DNA from: an uncultured Burkholderiales bacterium
GTDB taxonomy: Bacteria; Pseudomonadota; Gammaproteobacteria; Burkholderiales; Thiobacillaceae
DNA: 10,904 bases
Direction: 5' to 3'
NCBI GenBank assembly: GCA_937925755.1
Contig: CALAMX010000097.1
Span: 1-10,904 of the forward strand
The translations under genes and the position numbers were made by a program. Below the pieces are notes generated by a model. It ran no database searches. It was not told where the DNA came from and saw only the letters and a list, made by a program, of their open reading frames with translations. This document shows, piece by piece, positions 1 to 6,123 of this stretch; positions within the stretch are counted from its first letter, which is position 1; the number at the start of each line of letters is the position of its first letter.

Positions 1-56
1 TCCCGGGGGCAAGCCGGGGGCATCCTTCCCCTGCGGCAGCACTTACCCTGCAGCGG

Positions 57-437
57 TCACGGCAGCAGCCGCAACAACCTCGCAAGAAACTCCAGCGCGT
101 TCTGGTTGAGAAAGATTACGGTGAAGATCGTGACTAAAAAATAGACAGTGAACTTCTTGTCCAACCTCTCGAAACGGGCATCCATCCGTCCCTCGAGCTT
201 CGCCAGGTCTTCCCGCAAGGAGCCCTCGAGCTTCGCCAGGTCTTCCTTGGTCGCCAGCTCGTCGCGTAGCTCGCGCTTGAGCTCGTCCTTGGCCTCCAGC
301 TTGCGCTGGGTGGCAATTTCCTTGCTGCGCTCCTCGATATGCGACAGGGATGCTTCGATGCTCTTGGCAACCGCCAACGCATCCTCGCGCCCTAGGCGCT
401 TTTCCAGCAGATCGAAGACCTCGAACGGGATGTTCAT
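57..437 (-). CDS. Small coiled-coil tail-anchored membrane protein (DUF1640/CCDC90-like)
   Basis: 126 residues. Residues 1-30 form a short amphipathic head (MNIPFEVFDLLEKRLGRED). Residues 35-95 are a highly charged helix rich in Glu, Lys, Arg and Leu, expected to form a coiled coil. Residues about 96-112 are a single hydrophobic membrane segment, followed by a short Leu/Arg tail. The composition and the phrase 'ELATKEDLAKLE' resemble the DUF1640/CCDC90 group of small bacterial coiled-coil membrane proteins, whose function is not established. Within the coiled coil, residues 65-75 and 76-86 are a tandem 11-residue repeat (EDLAKLEG plus three). An AGGA Shine-Dalgarno lies 7 nt before the ATG. 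The gene is divergent from dusB. Existence is well supported by the organised protein pattern; the family name is by resemblance only and the function is unknown. Confidence 0.8.
   Translation of the reverse strand: MNIPFEVFDLLEKRLGREDALAVAKSIEASLSHIEERSKEIATQRKLEAKDELKRELRDELATKEDLAKLEGSLREDLAKLEGRMDARFERLDKKFTVYFLVTIFTVIFLNQNALEFLARLLRLLP
190..246. repeat. Tandem 33-bp coding repeat (two copies)
   Basis: A 24-bp block is identical at 190-213 and 223-246, so the unit is 33 bp. It encodes an 11-residue coiled-coil unit (EDLAKLEG + 3) on the minus strand. Identity at the DNA level, including third codon positions, points to recent duplication or slippage. A 33-bp step keeps frame and adds one hendecad turn of the helix. 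Confidence 0.85.
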
Positions 438-576
438 GACCGCATCCTAGCATCACCGCAGCCGATACACCACGCCCCCCCGAACACAGGACAAACACAC
501 GCTCTCTGGCGTCCACTGACTTCTGCTTGGTGGAGACGTAAGCGCGATTGGCGAGCCCAAGTCATTCGACGCGCTC

Positions 577-629
577 GGTCGCGGTTTTGCCGCGACTTAT
601 GCCTGGTCGGGAAGACGCAAGTCGCGACC
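577..629. repeat. Overlapping inverted repeats with alternative pairings
   Basis: GTCGCGG (578-584) and CCGCGAC (590-596) form a perfect 7-bp stem with a 5-nt loop. The second arm can instead pair downstream: CGCGACTT (591-598) is the exact complement of AAGTCGCG (619-626). The first arm can also pair with 623-629 (GGTCGCG with CGCGACC). The three pairings are mutually exclusive. This is seen directly in the sequence. Whether it is transcribed is unknown, and high GC content raises the chance level. Confidence 0.5.
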
Positions 630-692
630 ACCGCTGCCGCCCAGAGCTGGGCGCTGTTTTAGGTCTGCGCCCTATCGCCGCTCAACGGCCGT

Positions 693-750
693 GCCCGCGA
701 CCCTGCCGTGGAGCAGGGTACGCTGTTGCGGCTTTCCACCGATCGCGGGC
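693..750. repeat. Nested inverted repeats (outer 8-bp stem, inner 7-bp hairpin)
   Basis: Outer arms GCCCGCGA (693-700) and TCGCGGGC (743-750) are perfect complements. Just inside the left arm, ACCCTGC (700-706) and GCAGGGT (713-719) form a perfect 7-bp hairpin with a 6-nt loop; the two stems share only base 700. No T-run follows, so this is not an intrinsic terminator on the plus strand. It could be a structured RNA element upstream of dusB or an operator-like site. Confidence 0.45.
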
Positions 751-785
751 TCTTGCCACAAACCCTGGACACATCTACACACGCT

Positions 786-813
786 TTCGCACGGCGGCGC
801 GTGCGAGTAGAAT
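786..813 (+). promoter_or_regulatory. Candidate sigma70 promoter of the dusB-fis operon
   Basis: TAGAAT (808-813) matches 5 of 6 bases of the -10 consensus, and TTCGCA (786-791) matches 4 of 6 of the -35, with a 16-bp spacer. The sequence after the -10 (TCGCCCC) is a GC-rich discriminator, as in promoters under stringent control, including the enteric fis operon promoter. A start near 820 would give a leader of about 20 nt before the dusB ATG. Reading by eye only. Confidence 0.5.
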
Positions 814-840
814 TCGCCCCCTTCCGCTTTGCTGACATCC

Positions 841-1866
841 ATGCGCATCGGTCACGTCCAACTCCCCAACAACCTGATCGTGGCGCCCATGGCCGGGGTG
901 ACCGACAGGCCCTTCCGCCAGCTTTGCAAACGCTTGGGGGCAGGCATGGCGGTGTCCGAGATGGTGACCTCCAACTCGCTGCTCTACGGCTCGCTCAAGA
1001 CCCGCCGTCGTGCCGACCACTGCGGTGAGGTCGCCCCCATCTCGGTGCAGATCGCCGGCGCCGACCCCGCCATGATGGTCGAGGCGGCGCGCTATAACGT
1101 GGCCAATGGCGCGCAGATCATCGACATCAACATGGGCTGCCCGGCCAAGAAGGTGTGTAACGTCATGGCCGGCTCGGCCCTGCTCCGGGACGAGGCCCTG
1201 GTCGGGCGCATCCTCACCGCGGTGGTGCGGGCCGTGCCCGAGGTGCCGGTCACGCTCAAGATCCGCACCGGCTGGGACCGAGCGCACCGCAATGCCCGCA
1301 ACATCCTGAGGATCGCCGAAGATGCCGGCATCCAGGCCCTGGCCATCCATGGCCGTACCCGCGCCTGCGGCTACAGCGGTGAGGCGGAATACGACACCAT
1401 CCGCGCAGTGAAGGCCGAGGCCAAGATCCCCATCATCGCCAACGGCGACATCACCACGCCGCAGAAGGCGAAGTACGTGCTCGACTACACCGGAGCGGAC
1501 GCCATCATGATCGGGCGAGCCGCGCAGGGGCGCCCCTGGATCTTCCGCGAAGTGGCGCACTACCTCGCCACCGGCGAACTGCTGCCGCCGCCCGAGGTGA
1601 GTGAGATCCACCAAATCCTGCTCGAGCACCTGGACGCGCTCTATGGCTTTTACGGCGAAACGACGGGCGTGCGCATGGCGCGCAAGCACATCGCCTGGTA
1701 CACCCGCGGCCTGGCCGATTCGGCCAGTTTCCGGCATGCCATGAACCGGCTCGAATCCGCGCGCGAGCAGATCCATGCCGTCAACGAATTCTTTCTGCGT
1801 GCCGCCCAGCGGCATCCGCGCCTGGTCTATCTAGATCTGTTAGAGACCGAGCGACTGGCCGCATAA
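841..1866 (+). CDS. dusB: tRNA-dihydrouridine synthase B
   Basis: 341 residues, the family's usual length. The FMN enzyme reduces specific uridines in the tRNA D-loop to dihydrouridine using NADPH, in the cytoplasm. The N-terminus MRIG, then APMAGVTDRPFR (residues 15-26), closely resembles E. coli DusB. NMGCPAKKV (97-105) holds the catalytic Cys100. 'LKIRTGW' (139-145), 'IHGRTR' (169-174), 'NGDI' (201-204) and 'IGRAAQGRPWIF' (224-235) are FMN- and tRNA-binding segments of the TIM barrel. The tail beyond about 250 is the helical domain. The ATG at 841 is preferred to the in-frame TTG at 829 because it matches the family start, although neither has a clear Shine-Dalgarno. It is followed by fis after 18 nt, the conserved dusB-fis operon. 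Confidence 0.96.
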   Translation: MRIGHVQLPNNLIVAPMAGVTDRPFRQLCKRLGAGMAVSEMVTSNSLLYGSLKTRRRADHCGEVAPISVQIAGADPAMMVEAARYNVANGAQIIDINMGCPAKKVCNVMAGSALLRDEALVGRILTAVVRAVPEVPVTLKIRTGWDRAHRNARNILRIAEDAGIQALAIHGRTRACGYSGEAEYDTIRAVKAEAKIPIIANGDITTPQKAKYVLDYTGADAIMIGRAAQGRPWIFREVAHYLATGELLPPPEVSEIHQILLEHLDALYGFYGETTGVRMARKHIAWYTRGLADSASFRHAMNRLESAREQIHAVNEFFLRAAQRHPRLVYLDLLETERLAA

Positions 1867-1873
1867 TCGTGAT

Positions 1874-1882
1874 AAGGGGGGG
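1874..1882 (+). promoter_or_regulatory. Strong purine-rich ribosome binding site of fis
   Basis: AAGGGGGGG ends 2 nt before the fis ATG at 1885; its 5' AAGG part is at a good distance. It stands out because dusB, purH and purD have no evident Shine-Dalgarno. This suggests that Fis is translated more strongly than dusB from the shared message, as is known for the enteric operon. Confidence 0.6.
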
Positions 1883-1884
1883 AT

Positions 1885-2127
1885 ATGTCCAGCATCGAGG
1901 AAAGCGAACTCGCCGCTTGTGTACGCAGAGAGCTGAAAAAATATCTGAGGGATCTCGACGGCGAGCCCGCCCGCCGCCTCTACGACATGGTCATGCACTG
2001 CGTGGAGAGGCCACTCATCGAGGTGGTGCTCGAGCACACCGCTGGCAACCAGAGCCGCGCCGCCGAGATGCTCGGCATCAACCGCAACACCCTGCGCAAA
2101 AAGATGCAGCAACACGGCATCAAATGA
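1885..2127 (+). CDS. fis: Fis, nucleoid-associated DNA-binding protein
   Basis: 80 residues. Fis is a homodimeric DNA-bending protein that activates rRNA and tRNA promoters and shapes the nucleoid during rapid growth. The C-terminal part, 'GNQSRAAEMLGINRNTLRKKMQQHGIK' (about residues 54-80, written here in one-letter outline), is the helix-turn-helix, nearly matching the E. coli sequence ([21 protein letters not shown]). The middle part 'LYDMVMHCVERPLIEVVLEHT' contains the dimerisation helices. The N-terminal beta-hairpin arm of enteric Fis is short here: the protein is about 18 residues shorter than E. coli Fis (98), as is usual for betaproteobacterial members. It lies 18 nt behind dusB and 86 nt ahead of purH. 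Confidence 0.96.
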   Translation: MSSIEESELAACVRRELKKYLRDLDGEPARRLYDMVMHCVERPLIEVVLEHTAGNQSRAAEMLGINRNTLRKKMQQHGIK

Positions 2128-2129
2128 GC

Positions 2130-2164
2130 GAGGGGCCAGGCGTGAGGCGATAGACGCCACCCTC
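2130..2164 (+). other. Imperfect stem-loop between fis and purH
   Basis: GAGGG (2130-2134) pairs with CCCTC (2160-2164), and inside it GGCGT (2139-2143) pairs with ACGCC (2154-2158), with a 10-nt loop and a 4:1 internal bulge. There is no following T-tract, only GATCTTCATC, so it does not look like a classic intrinsic terminator. It may act as an attenuating or processing element that uncouples fis from purH. Pairing is seen directly; function is inferred. Confidence 0.4.
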
Positions 2165-2213
2165 GATCTTCATCCTTCAGCTCACAGATCGCACCGCCCA
2201 TCTCTGCCTCGAC

Positions 2214-3767
2214 ATGATCCAACGTGCCCTGCTTTCCGTCTCCGACAAGACCGGTCTCATCGATTTCGCCCGCGCCCTGGCCGAGCGCGGGGTGGAACTG
2301 TTGTCCACCGGCGGCACTGCCCGCGCCCTGCGCGAGGCCGGCCTGCCCGTCATCGAGGTGGCCGACTACACCGGCTTCCCGGAGATGCTGGACGGCCGCG
2401 TCAAGACCCTGCACCCGAAGATCCACGGCGGCATCCTTGCCCGGCGCGACGACCCCGAGCACGTCGCCGCCATGCAAAGCCATGGCATCCCCCCCATCGA
2501 CCTGGTGTGCGTGAACCTCTATCCCTTTGCCCAGACCGTCGCTCGGCCCGACTGTACCCTGGAGGAGGCGATCGAGAACATCGACATCGGCGGCCCGGCC
2601 ATGGTGCGCTCGGCAGCCAAGAATCATGCCCACGTCGTGATCGTCACCGACCCGGCCGACTACGCGCGGCTGATCACTGAGATGGACGCCAATGCAGGCG
2701 AGGTGAGCGCGGCCACCCGCTTCGATTTGGCGGTGAAGGCATTCGAGCACACCGCCGCCTATGATGGCGCCATCGCCAATTACTTTGGCAAACGGCTCAC
2801 GGGTTCCGCCTTCCCGCGCCGACTCAACCTACAGCTCGTGCACGCCCAGGCCCTGCGCTATGGCGAGAATCCACACCAGCAGGCCGCCTTCTATGTCGAG
2901 GCTCGGTGCGAGGAGGCGAGCGTGGCCACCGCGCGGCAGTTGCAGGGCAAGGAACTATCCTTTAACAACATCGCCGACGCCGACGCCGCCCTGGAGTGCG
3001 TCAAACAGTTCGACGCAGGCCCAGCCTGCGTCATCGTCAAACACGCCAACCCCTGCGGCGTGGCCTATGGCGCGCATTTGCACGAGGCCTACGAGCGCGC
3101 CTACGCCACTGACCCGGAGTCAGCCTTTGGTGGCATCATCGCCTTCAACCGTGAACTCGATGCCGACACCGCCCGCGCCATCCTGGAGCGCCAGTTCGTC
3201 GAGGTGATCGTCGCCCCGCGCGTCGCACCCGCCGCGCTTGAGCTTCTCGCCGCGAAGAAGAACGTGCGCCTGCTCGAATGCGGCGAATGGCCTCCACAGT
3301 CAGTCCGGCGCCTGGATTTCAAACGAGTGAACGGCGGCCTGTTGGTGCAGGACGCCGATCTCAACCTCTATGCGAAGCTCGAGGTGGTCACCCAGCGTGC
3401 GCCCAGCGAGTCGGAGATGCGCGACCTGCTGTTCGCCTGGCGGGTGGCGAAGTTCGTCAAGTCCAATGCCATCGTCTATGCCAAAGAGCAAATGACCATC
3501 GGGGTGGGCGCCGGCCAGATGAGCCGGGTGAACTCCGCCCGCATCGCCGCCATCAAGGCAGAACAGGCAGGGCTCGAAGTCCGCGGCTCGGTCATGGCCT
3601 CAGACGCCTTCTTCCCCTTCCGCGACGGCATCGATGCCGCTGCGGCCGCAGGCATCACGGCCGTGATCCAGCCTGGCGGCTCGCTGCGCGACGAGGAGGT
3701 GATCACCGCCGCCGACGAACATGGCATGGCCATGGTCTTCACCGGCATGCGCCATTTTCGGCATTGA
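2214..3767 (+). CDS. purH: Bifunctional AICAR formyltransferase / IMP cyclohydrolase
   Basis: 517 residues, full length. PurH catalyses the last two steps of de novo IMP synthesis: formyl transfer from 10-formyl-THF to AICAR, then ring closure. The N-terminal MGS-like cyclohydrolase domain (about 1-145) has 'ALLSVSDKTGL' (5-15), 'STGGTA' (31-36), 'YTGFPEMLDGRVKTLHPKIHGG' (52-73) and 'NLYPF' (101-105). The formyltransferase domain (about 190-517) has 'RYGENPHQ' (215-222), the catalytic Lys276-His277 in 'VIVKHANPCGVA', 'SAFGGI' (303-308), 'KSNAI' (416-420), 'GQMSRV' (434-439), 'DAFFPFRDGID' (464-474) and 'IQPGGS' (485-490). It ends in the usual 'GMRHFRH'. The ATG at 2214 matches the family N-terminus but no Shine-Dalgarno is visible. 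fis lies upstream and purD 64 nt downstream. Confidence 0.97.
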   Translation: MIQRALLSVSDKTGLIDFARALAERGVELLSTGGTARALREAGLPVIEVADYTGFPEMLDGRVKTLHPKIHGGILARRDDPEHVAAMQSHGIPPIDLVCVNLYPFAQTVARPDCTLEEAIENIDIGGPAMVRSAAKNHAHVVIVTDPADYARLITEMDANAGEVSAATRFDLAVKAFEHTAAYDGAIANYFGKRLTGSAFPRRLNLQLVHAQALRYGENPHQQAAFYVEARCEEASVATARQLQGKELSFNNIADADAALECVKQFDAGPACVIVKHANPCGVAYGAHLHEAYERAYATDPESAFGGIIAFNRELDADTARAILERQFVEVIVAPRVAPAALELLAAKKNVRLLECGEWPPQSVRRLDFKRVNGGLLVQDADLNLYAKLEVVTQRAPSESEMRDLLFAWRVAKFVKSNAIVYAKEQMTIGVGAGQMSRVNSARIAAIKAEQAGLEVRGSVMASDAFFPFRDGIDAAAAAGITAVIQPGGSLRDEEVITAADEHGMAMVFTGMRHFRH

Positions 3768-3790
3768 GCCGGGCAGGCACGGCGACGGGT

Positions 3791-3796
3791 TAAAAT
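3791..3796 (+). promoter_or_regulatory. Possible -10 element ahead of purD
   Basis: TAAAAT (3791-3796), in the context GGGTTAAAATGAC, matches 5 of 6 bases of the -10 consensus and lies 35 nt before the purD ATG. No good -35 is present at 16-18 bp: the nearest TTGAGC (3764-3769) is 21 bp away. It may be a weak secondary promoter in the purH-purD gap. Confidence 0.3.
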
Positions 3797-3831
3797 GACA
3801 CCCCTCCTGTCGAAACCCCGTTGAACCCCAA

Positions 3832-5142
3832 ATGAAACTGCTGGTCATCGGCGCCGGCGGGCGCGAGCATGCCCTAGCCTGGCGCCTGGCGCAAAGCCCG
3901 CGCGTGCAAAAGGTCTATGTCGCCCCTGGCAATGCCGGAACGGCCCTGGAACCCGGTCTGGAAAACCTGCCCGTGACCGAATTCGCCACCCTCATCGCCT
4001 TTTGCAAGCGTGAGGACATCGCCTATACCGTGGTCGGTCCCGAGGCACCGCTGGCCGCCGGCATCGTCGATGCCTTCCGTGCCGCAGGCCTCAAAATCTT
4101 CGGCCCCACCCAAGCCGCGGCGCGGCTGGAGTCTTCCAAGGAGTTCGCCAAGGCATTCATGCAGCGGCATGGCATTCCCACCGCCGCCCATGCGAGCTTC
4201 ACCGATGCCGCTGCCGCGCATGCCCACATCGACGCCCATGGCGCCCCCATCGTCGTCAAGGCCGACGGCCTGGCCGCCGGCAAGGGCGTGGTGGTGGCAC
4301 AGACCCTGGACGAGGCGCATGCCGCGGTGGATGACATGCTCGCCGGCAACCGCCTAGGCGAGGCCGGGCGCCGTGTAGTCATCGAGGAATATCTCACCGG
4401 CGAGGAGGCGAGCTTCATCGTCATGGTCGACGGCGAACACGTCCTGCCACTGGCCACCAGCCAGGATCACAAGCGCCTGTTGGACGGCGACCAAGGCCCA
4501 AACACCGGCGGCATGGGGGCCTACTCACCCGCACCGGTCATCACCCCCGAGCTGCATGCCCGTATCCTGCGCGAGGTGATCAGGCCGGTCGTGCAGGGCA
4601 TGAAGCAGGAAGGCACCCCATACACGGGCTTTCTCTACGCCGGTCTCATGATCGGCGCGGATGGCGTGCCGCGCGTGCTGGAGTTCAACTGCCGCATGGG
4701 CGACCCCGAGACCCAGCCCATCATGCTGCGCCTGAAAAACGACTTCGCCGCCCTTATCGAAGCCGCCTTGGAGGGTCGACTCGACCAGGTCGAGGCCGAG
4801 TGGGACCGGCGCTTTGCCCTCGGCGTGGTGCTGGCCGCCGCCGGCTACCCGGACAACCCGCGCAAGGGCGACGCCATCACCGGCCTGGCGGCCAACGGCG
4901 AGGATTACCACGTCTTCCATGCCGGCACGACGCGCGTGGACGACCAGATCGTCACAGCCGGTGGCCGCGTGCTCACCGTCACCGCCTTGGGTGACACGGT
5001 CAAGATCGCCCAGGCGCGGGCCTATGAGATCGCCGAGGGCATCGATTTCACCGGCAAGCAGATGCGCCGCGACATTGGCTGGCGCGCCATCCAGCGCAAG
5101 GGCAACGCACGCGGCAGGGCCGATGCCGCCGGACGTGGCTGA
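3832..5142 (+). CDS. purD: Phosphoribosylamine-glycine ligase (GAR synthetase)
   Basis: 436 residues. PurD joins glycine to 5-phosphoribosylamine with ATP, the second step of de novo purine synthesis. 'MKLLVIGAGGREHALAWRL' (1-19) is the N-terminal Rossmann-like segment and 'YVAPGNAGT' (29-37) follows. 'VVGPEAPLAAG' (67-77), 'FGPTQAAARLESSKEFAK' (90-107) and 'VVKADGLAAGKGVVV' (141-155) belong to the ATP-grasp fold. 'DHKRLLDGDQGPNTGGMGAYSP' (212-233) and the signature 'RMGDPETQ' (288-295) bind nucleotide and metal; the family consensus here is usually RFGDPETQ. The usual C-terminus 'RRDIGWRAI' (412-420) is followed by a basic, Gly/Ala-rich tail of about 16 residues, whose last codons overlap the next gene by 20 nt. 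No Shine-Dalgarno is evident. Confidence 0.96.
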   Translation: MKLLVIGAGGREHALAWRLAQSPRVQKVYVAPGNAGTALEPGLENLPVTEFATLIAFCKREDIAYTVVGPEAPLAAGIVDAFRAAGLKIFGPTQAAARLESSKEFAKAFMQRHGIPTAAHASFTDAAAAHAHIDAHGAPIVVKADGLAAGKGVVVAQTLDEAHAAVDDMLAGNRLGEAGRRVVIEEYLTGEEASFIVMVDGEHVLPLATSQDHKRLLDGDQGPNTGGMGAYSPAPVITPELHARILREVIRPVVQGMKQEGTPYTGFLYAGLMIGADGVPRVLEFNCRMGDPETQPIMLRLKNDFAALIEAALEGRLDQVEAEWDRRFALGVVLAAAGYPDNPRKGDAITGLAANGEDYHVFHAGTTRVDDQIVTAGGRVLTVTALGDTVKIAQARAYEIAEGIDFTGKQMRRDIGWRAIQRKGNARGRADAAGRG

Positions 5143-6112
5143 ACCCGACTCGGCCTGCCCACCCCCCTATCGCGCGCCCCGCTGGCTGCCCGGCGGCCAC
5201 CTGCAGACCGTCTGGCCCTATCTGCGCGGGGCGCCCCCCTTGCCCCTGCGCCGCGAGCGTTGGGAGCGCGAGGACGGCGACTTCAACGACCTCGACTGGC
5301 TCGACGGGTCGTCCACGGCCCCCCTGGTGGTCCTGTTCCATGGCCTGGAAGGCAGCAGCCGCAGCCACTATGCACGCGCCCTCATGCACGCCCTGCGCGA
5401 GACCGGCTGGCGTGGCGTGGTGGCCCACTTTCGCGGCTGCTCGGGTGAGGCGAACCGGCTGCCGCGCGCCTATCACGCTGGCGATTCGGCCGAAATCGCC
5501 GCTTGCCTGGCCCACCTGCGGCCGCGGGCGGGTAGCGCCCCGCTCTACGCGGTGGGGGTGTCCTTAGGCGGCAATGCCTTGCTCAAGTGGCTGGGAGAGT
5601 CCGGCGCTCGCGCCACGGGATACGTCACACGCGCCGCCGCCGTCTCCGCCCCGCTCGACATGGTGGCTGCCGGCCAGACGCTCGACCGGGGGATGAACCG
5701 CCTCTATGCCTGGCACTTCCTGCGCAGCTTGAAACGCAAAATGCGAGCCAAGCGCGCCGCCCACAGTAGTCAGTTGGGATACATAAACCTGCGCGGGATC
5801 TCAAGCCTGCGCGCCTTCGACGACCGCATCACCGCCCCCATGCACGGCTTTCGCGACGCCCTCGACTATTGGCAGCGCAGTAGCGCCAAACCGCTCTTGC
5901 CGGATATCCGCGTGCCCACCCTCATCCTGCACGCCCGCAATGACCCATTTCTGCCCGCCAGCGCCTTACCCACGCTCGCAGAGGTTTCTCCAACCGTGCT
6001 CTTGGATTATCCCGCCAGCGGCGGCCATGCCGGCTTCCTCAGCGGTCCCTTCCCAGGATGCCTCGACTGGCTACCGCAGCGTCTGCTGCACTTTTTGACC
6101 ACCGGCCACTAA
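5123..6112 (+). CDS. YheT-family alpha/beta hydrolase
   Basis: 329 residues. It aligns by eye along its length with E. coli YheT, a predicted hydrolase of the ABHD/Embryogenesis-associated EMB8-like family whose physiological substrate is unclear. 'GGHLQTVWPYLR' (24-35) is the family N-terminal motif, followed by 'DGDFNDLDW' (51-59). 'FHGLEGSSRSHYA' (72-84) forms the oxyanion-hole region and 'VAHFRGCSGEANRLPRAYHAGDS' spans 100-122. The nucleophile elbow is 'GVSLGG' (Ser147), with Asp274 in 'HARNDPF' and His302 in 'GGHAGF' completing the triad. The lid carries 'FDDRITAPMHGF' (232-243). There is no signal peptide, so it is probably cytoplasmic. The ATG at 5123 overlaps purD by 20 nt, with weak GCAGGG upstream; an in-frame GTG at 5135 is an alternative. 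The overlap suggests coupling to purD. Confidence 0.92.
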   Translation: MPPDVAEPDSACPPPYRAPRWLPGGHLQTVWPYLRGAPPLPLRRERWEREDGDFNDLDWLDGSSTAPLVVLFHGLEGSSRSHYARALMHALRETGWRGVVAHFRGCSGEANRLPRAYHAGDSAEIAACLAHLRPRAGSAPLYAVGVSLGGNALLKWLGESGARATGYVTRAAAVSAPLDMVAAGQTLDRGMNRLYAWHFLRSLKRKMRAKRAAHSSQLGYINLRGISSLRAFDDRITAPMHGFRDALDYWQRSSAKPLLPDIRVPTLILHARNDPFLPASALPTLAEVSPTVLLDYPASGGHAGFLSGPFPGCLDWLPQRLLHFLTTGH

Positions 6113-6123
6113 AGGGCCTTTAG
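6109..6123. repeat. 15-bp palindrome containing both convergent stop codons
   Basis: CTAAAGG (6109-6115), a central G, and CCTTTAG (6117-6123) form a perfect palindrome. The TAA of the hydrolase gene (6110-6112) and the TAA of the opposing Sel1 gene (6122-6120) are its two arms. Only 7 nt separate the genes. It is too short and lacks a GC-rich stem, so I do not call it a terminator. Confidence 0.7.

Larger units (their letters stand above)
438..840. other. Noncoding divergent intergenic region with inverted repeats
   Basis: About 400 bp between the divergent coiled-coil gene and dusB. The open frames here have compositions unlike real proteins and no plausible starts, so I call no gene. It holds three perfect short inverted repeats (578-596, 591-626, 700-719), a wider one (693-700 with 743-750), and a promoter-like sequence just before dusB. 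No tRNA or known RNA family was recognised. It may be a long regulatory region, a small-RNA locus or decayed sequence. Confidence 0.6.

Noticed and set aside
1..56. Possible 3' end of a further gene at the left edge
   Set aside because: All three plus frames run a short way and then enter the opposing coiled-coil gene without recognisable protein. Only a short direct repeat (CCGGGGGCA at 3-11 and 14-22) is visible.
434..631. 65-codon minus-strand frame in the intergenic region
   Set aside because: It has no family resemblance, no evident ribosome binding site and a disordered Arg-rich composition. It was considered as a small Cys-containing protein but is not supportable.
548..835. 95-codon plus-strand frame ahead of dusB
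   Set aside because: It lacks a convincing start and protein-like pattern, and it runs through the inverted repeats and the promoter of dusB.
775..1815. 346-codon open frame antisense to dusB
   Set aside because: It lies opposite a complete dusB with its catalytic motif. The His/Gly/Asp-rich composition is that of a shadow.
4814..5122. Longer N-terminus for the YheT-family hydrolase
   Set aside because: The upstream part is purD read out of frame. Homology to YheT begins only at about residue 17 after the ATG at 5123.
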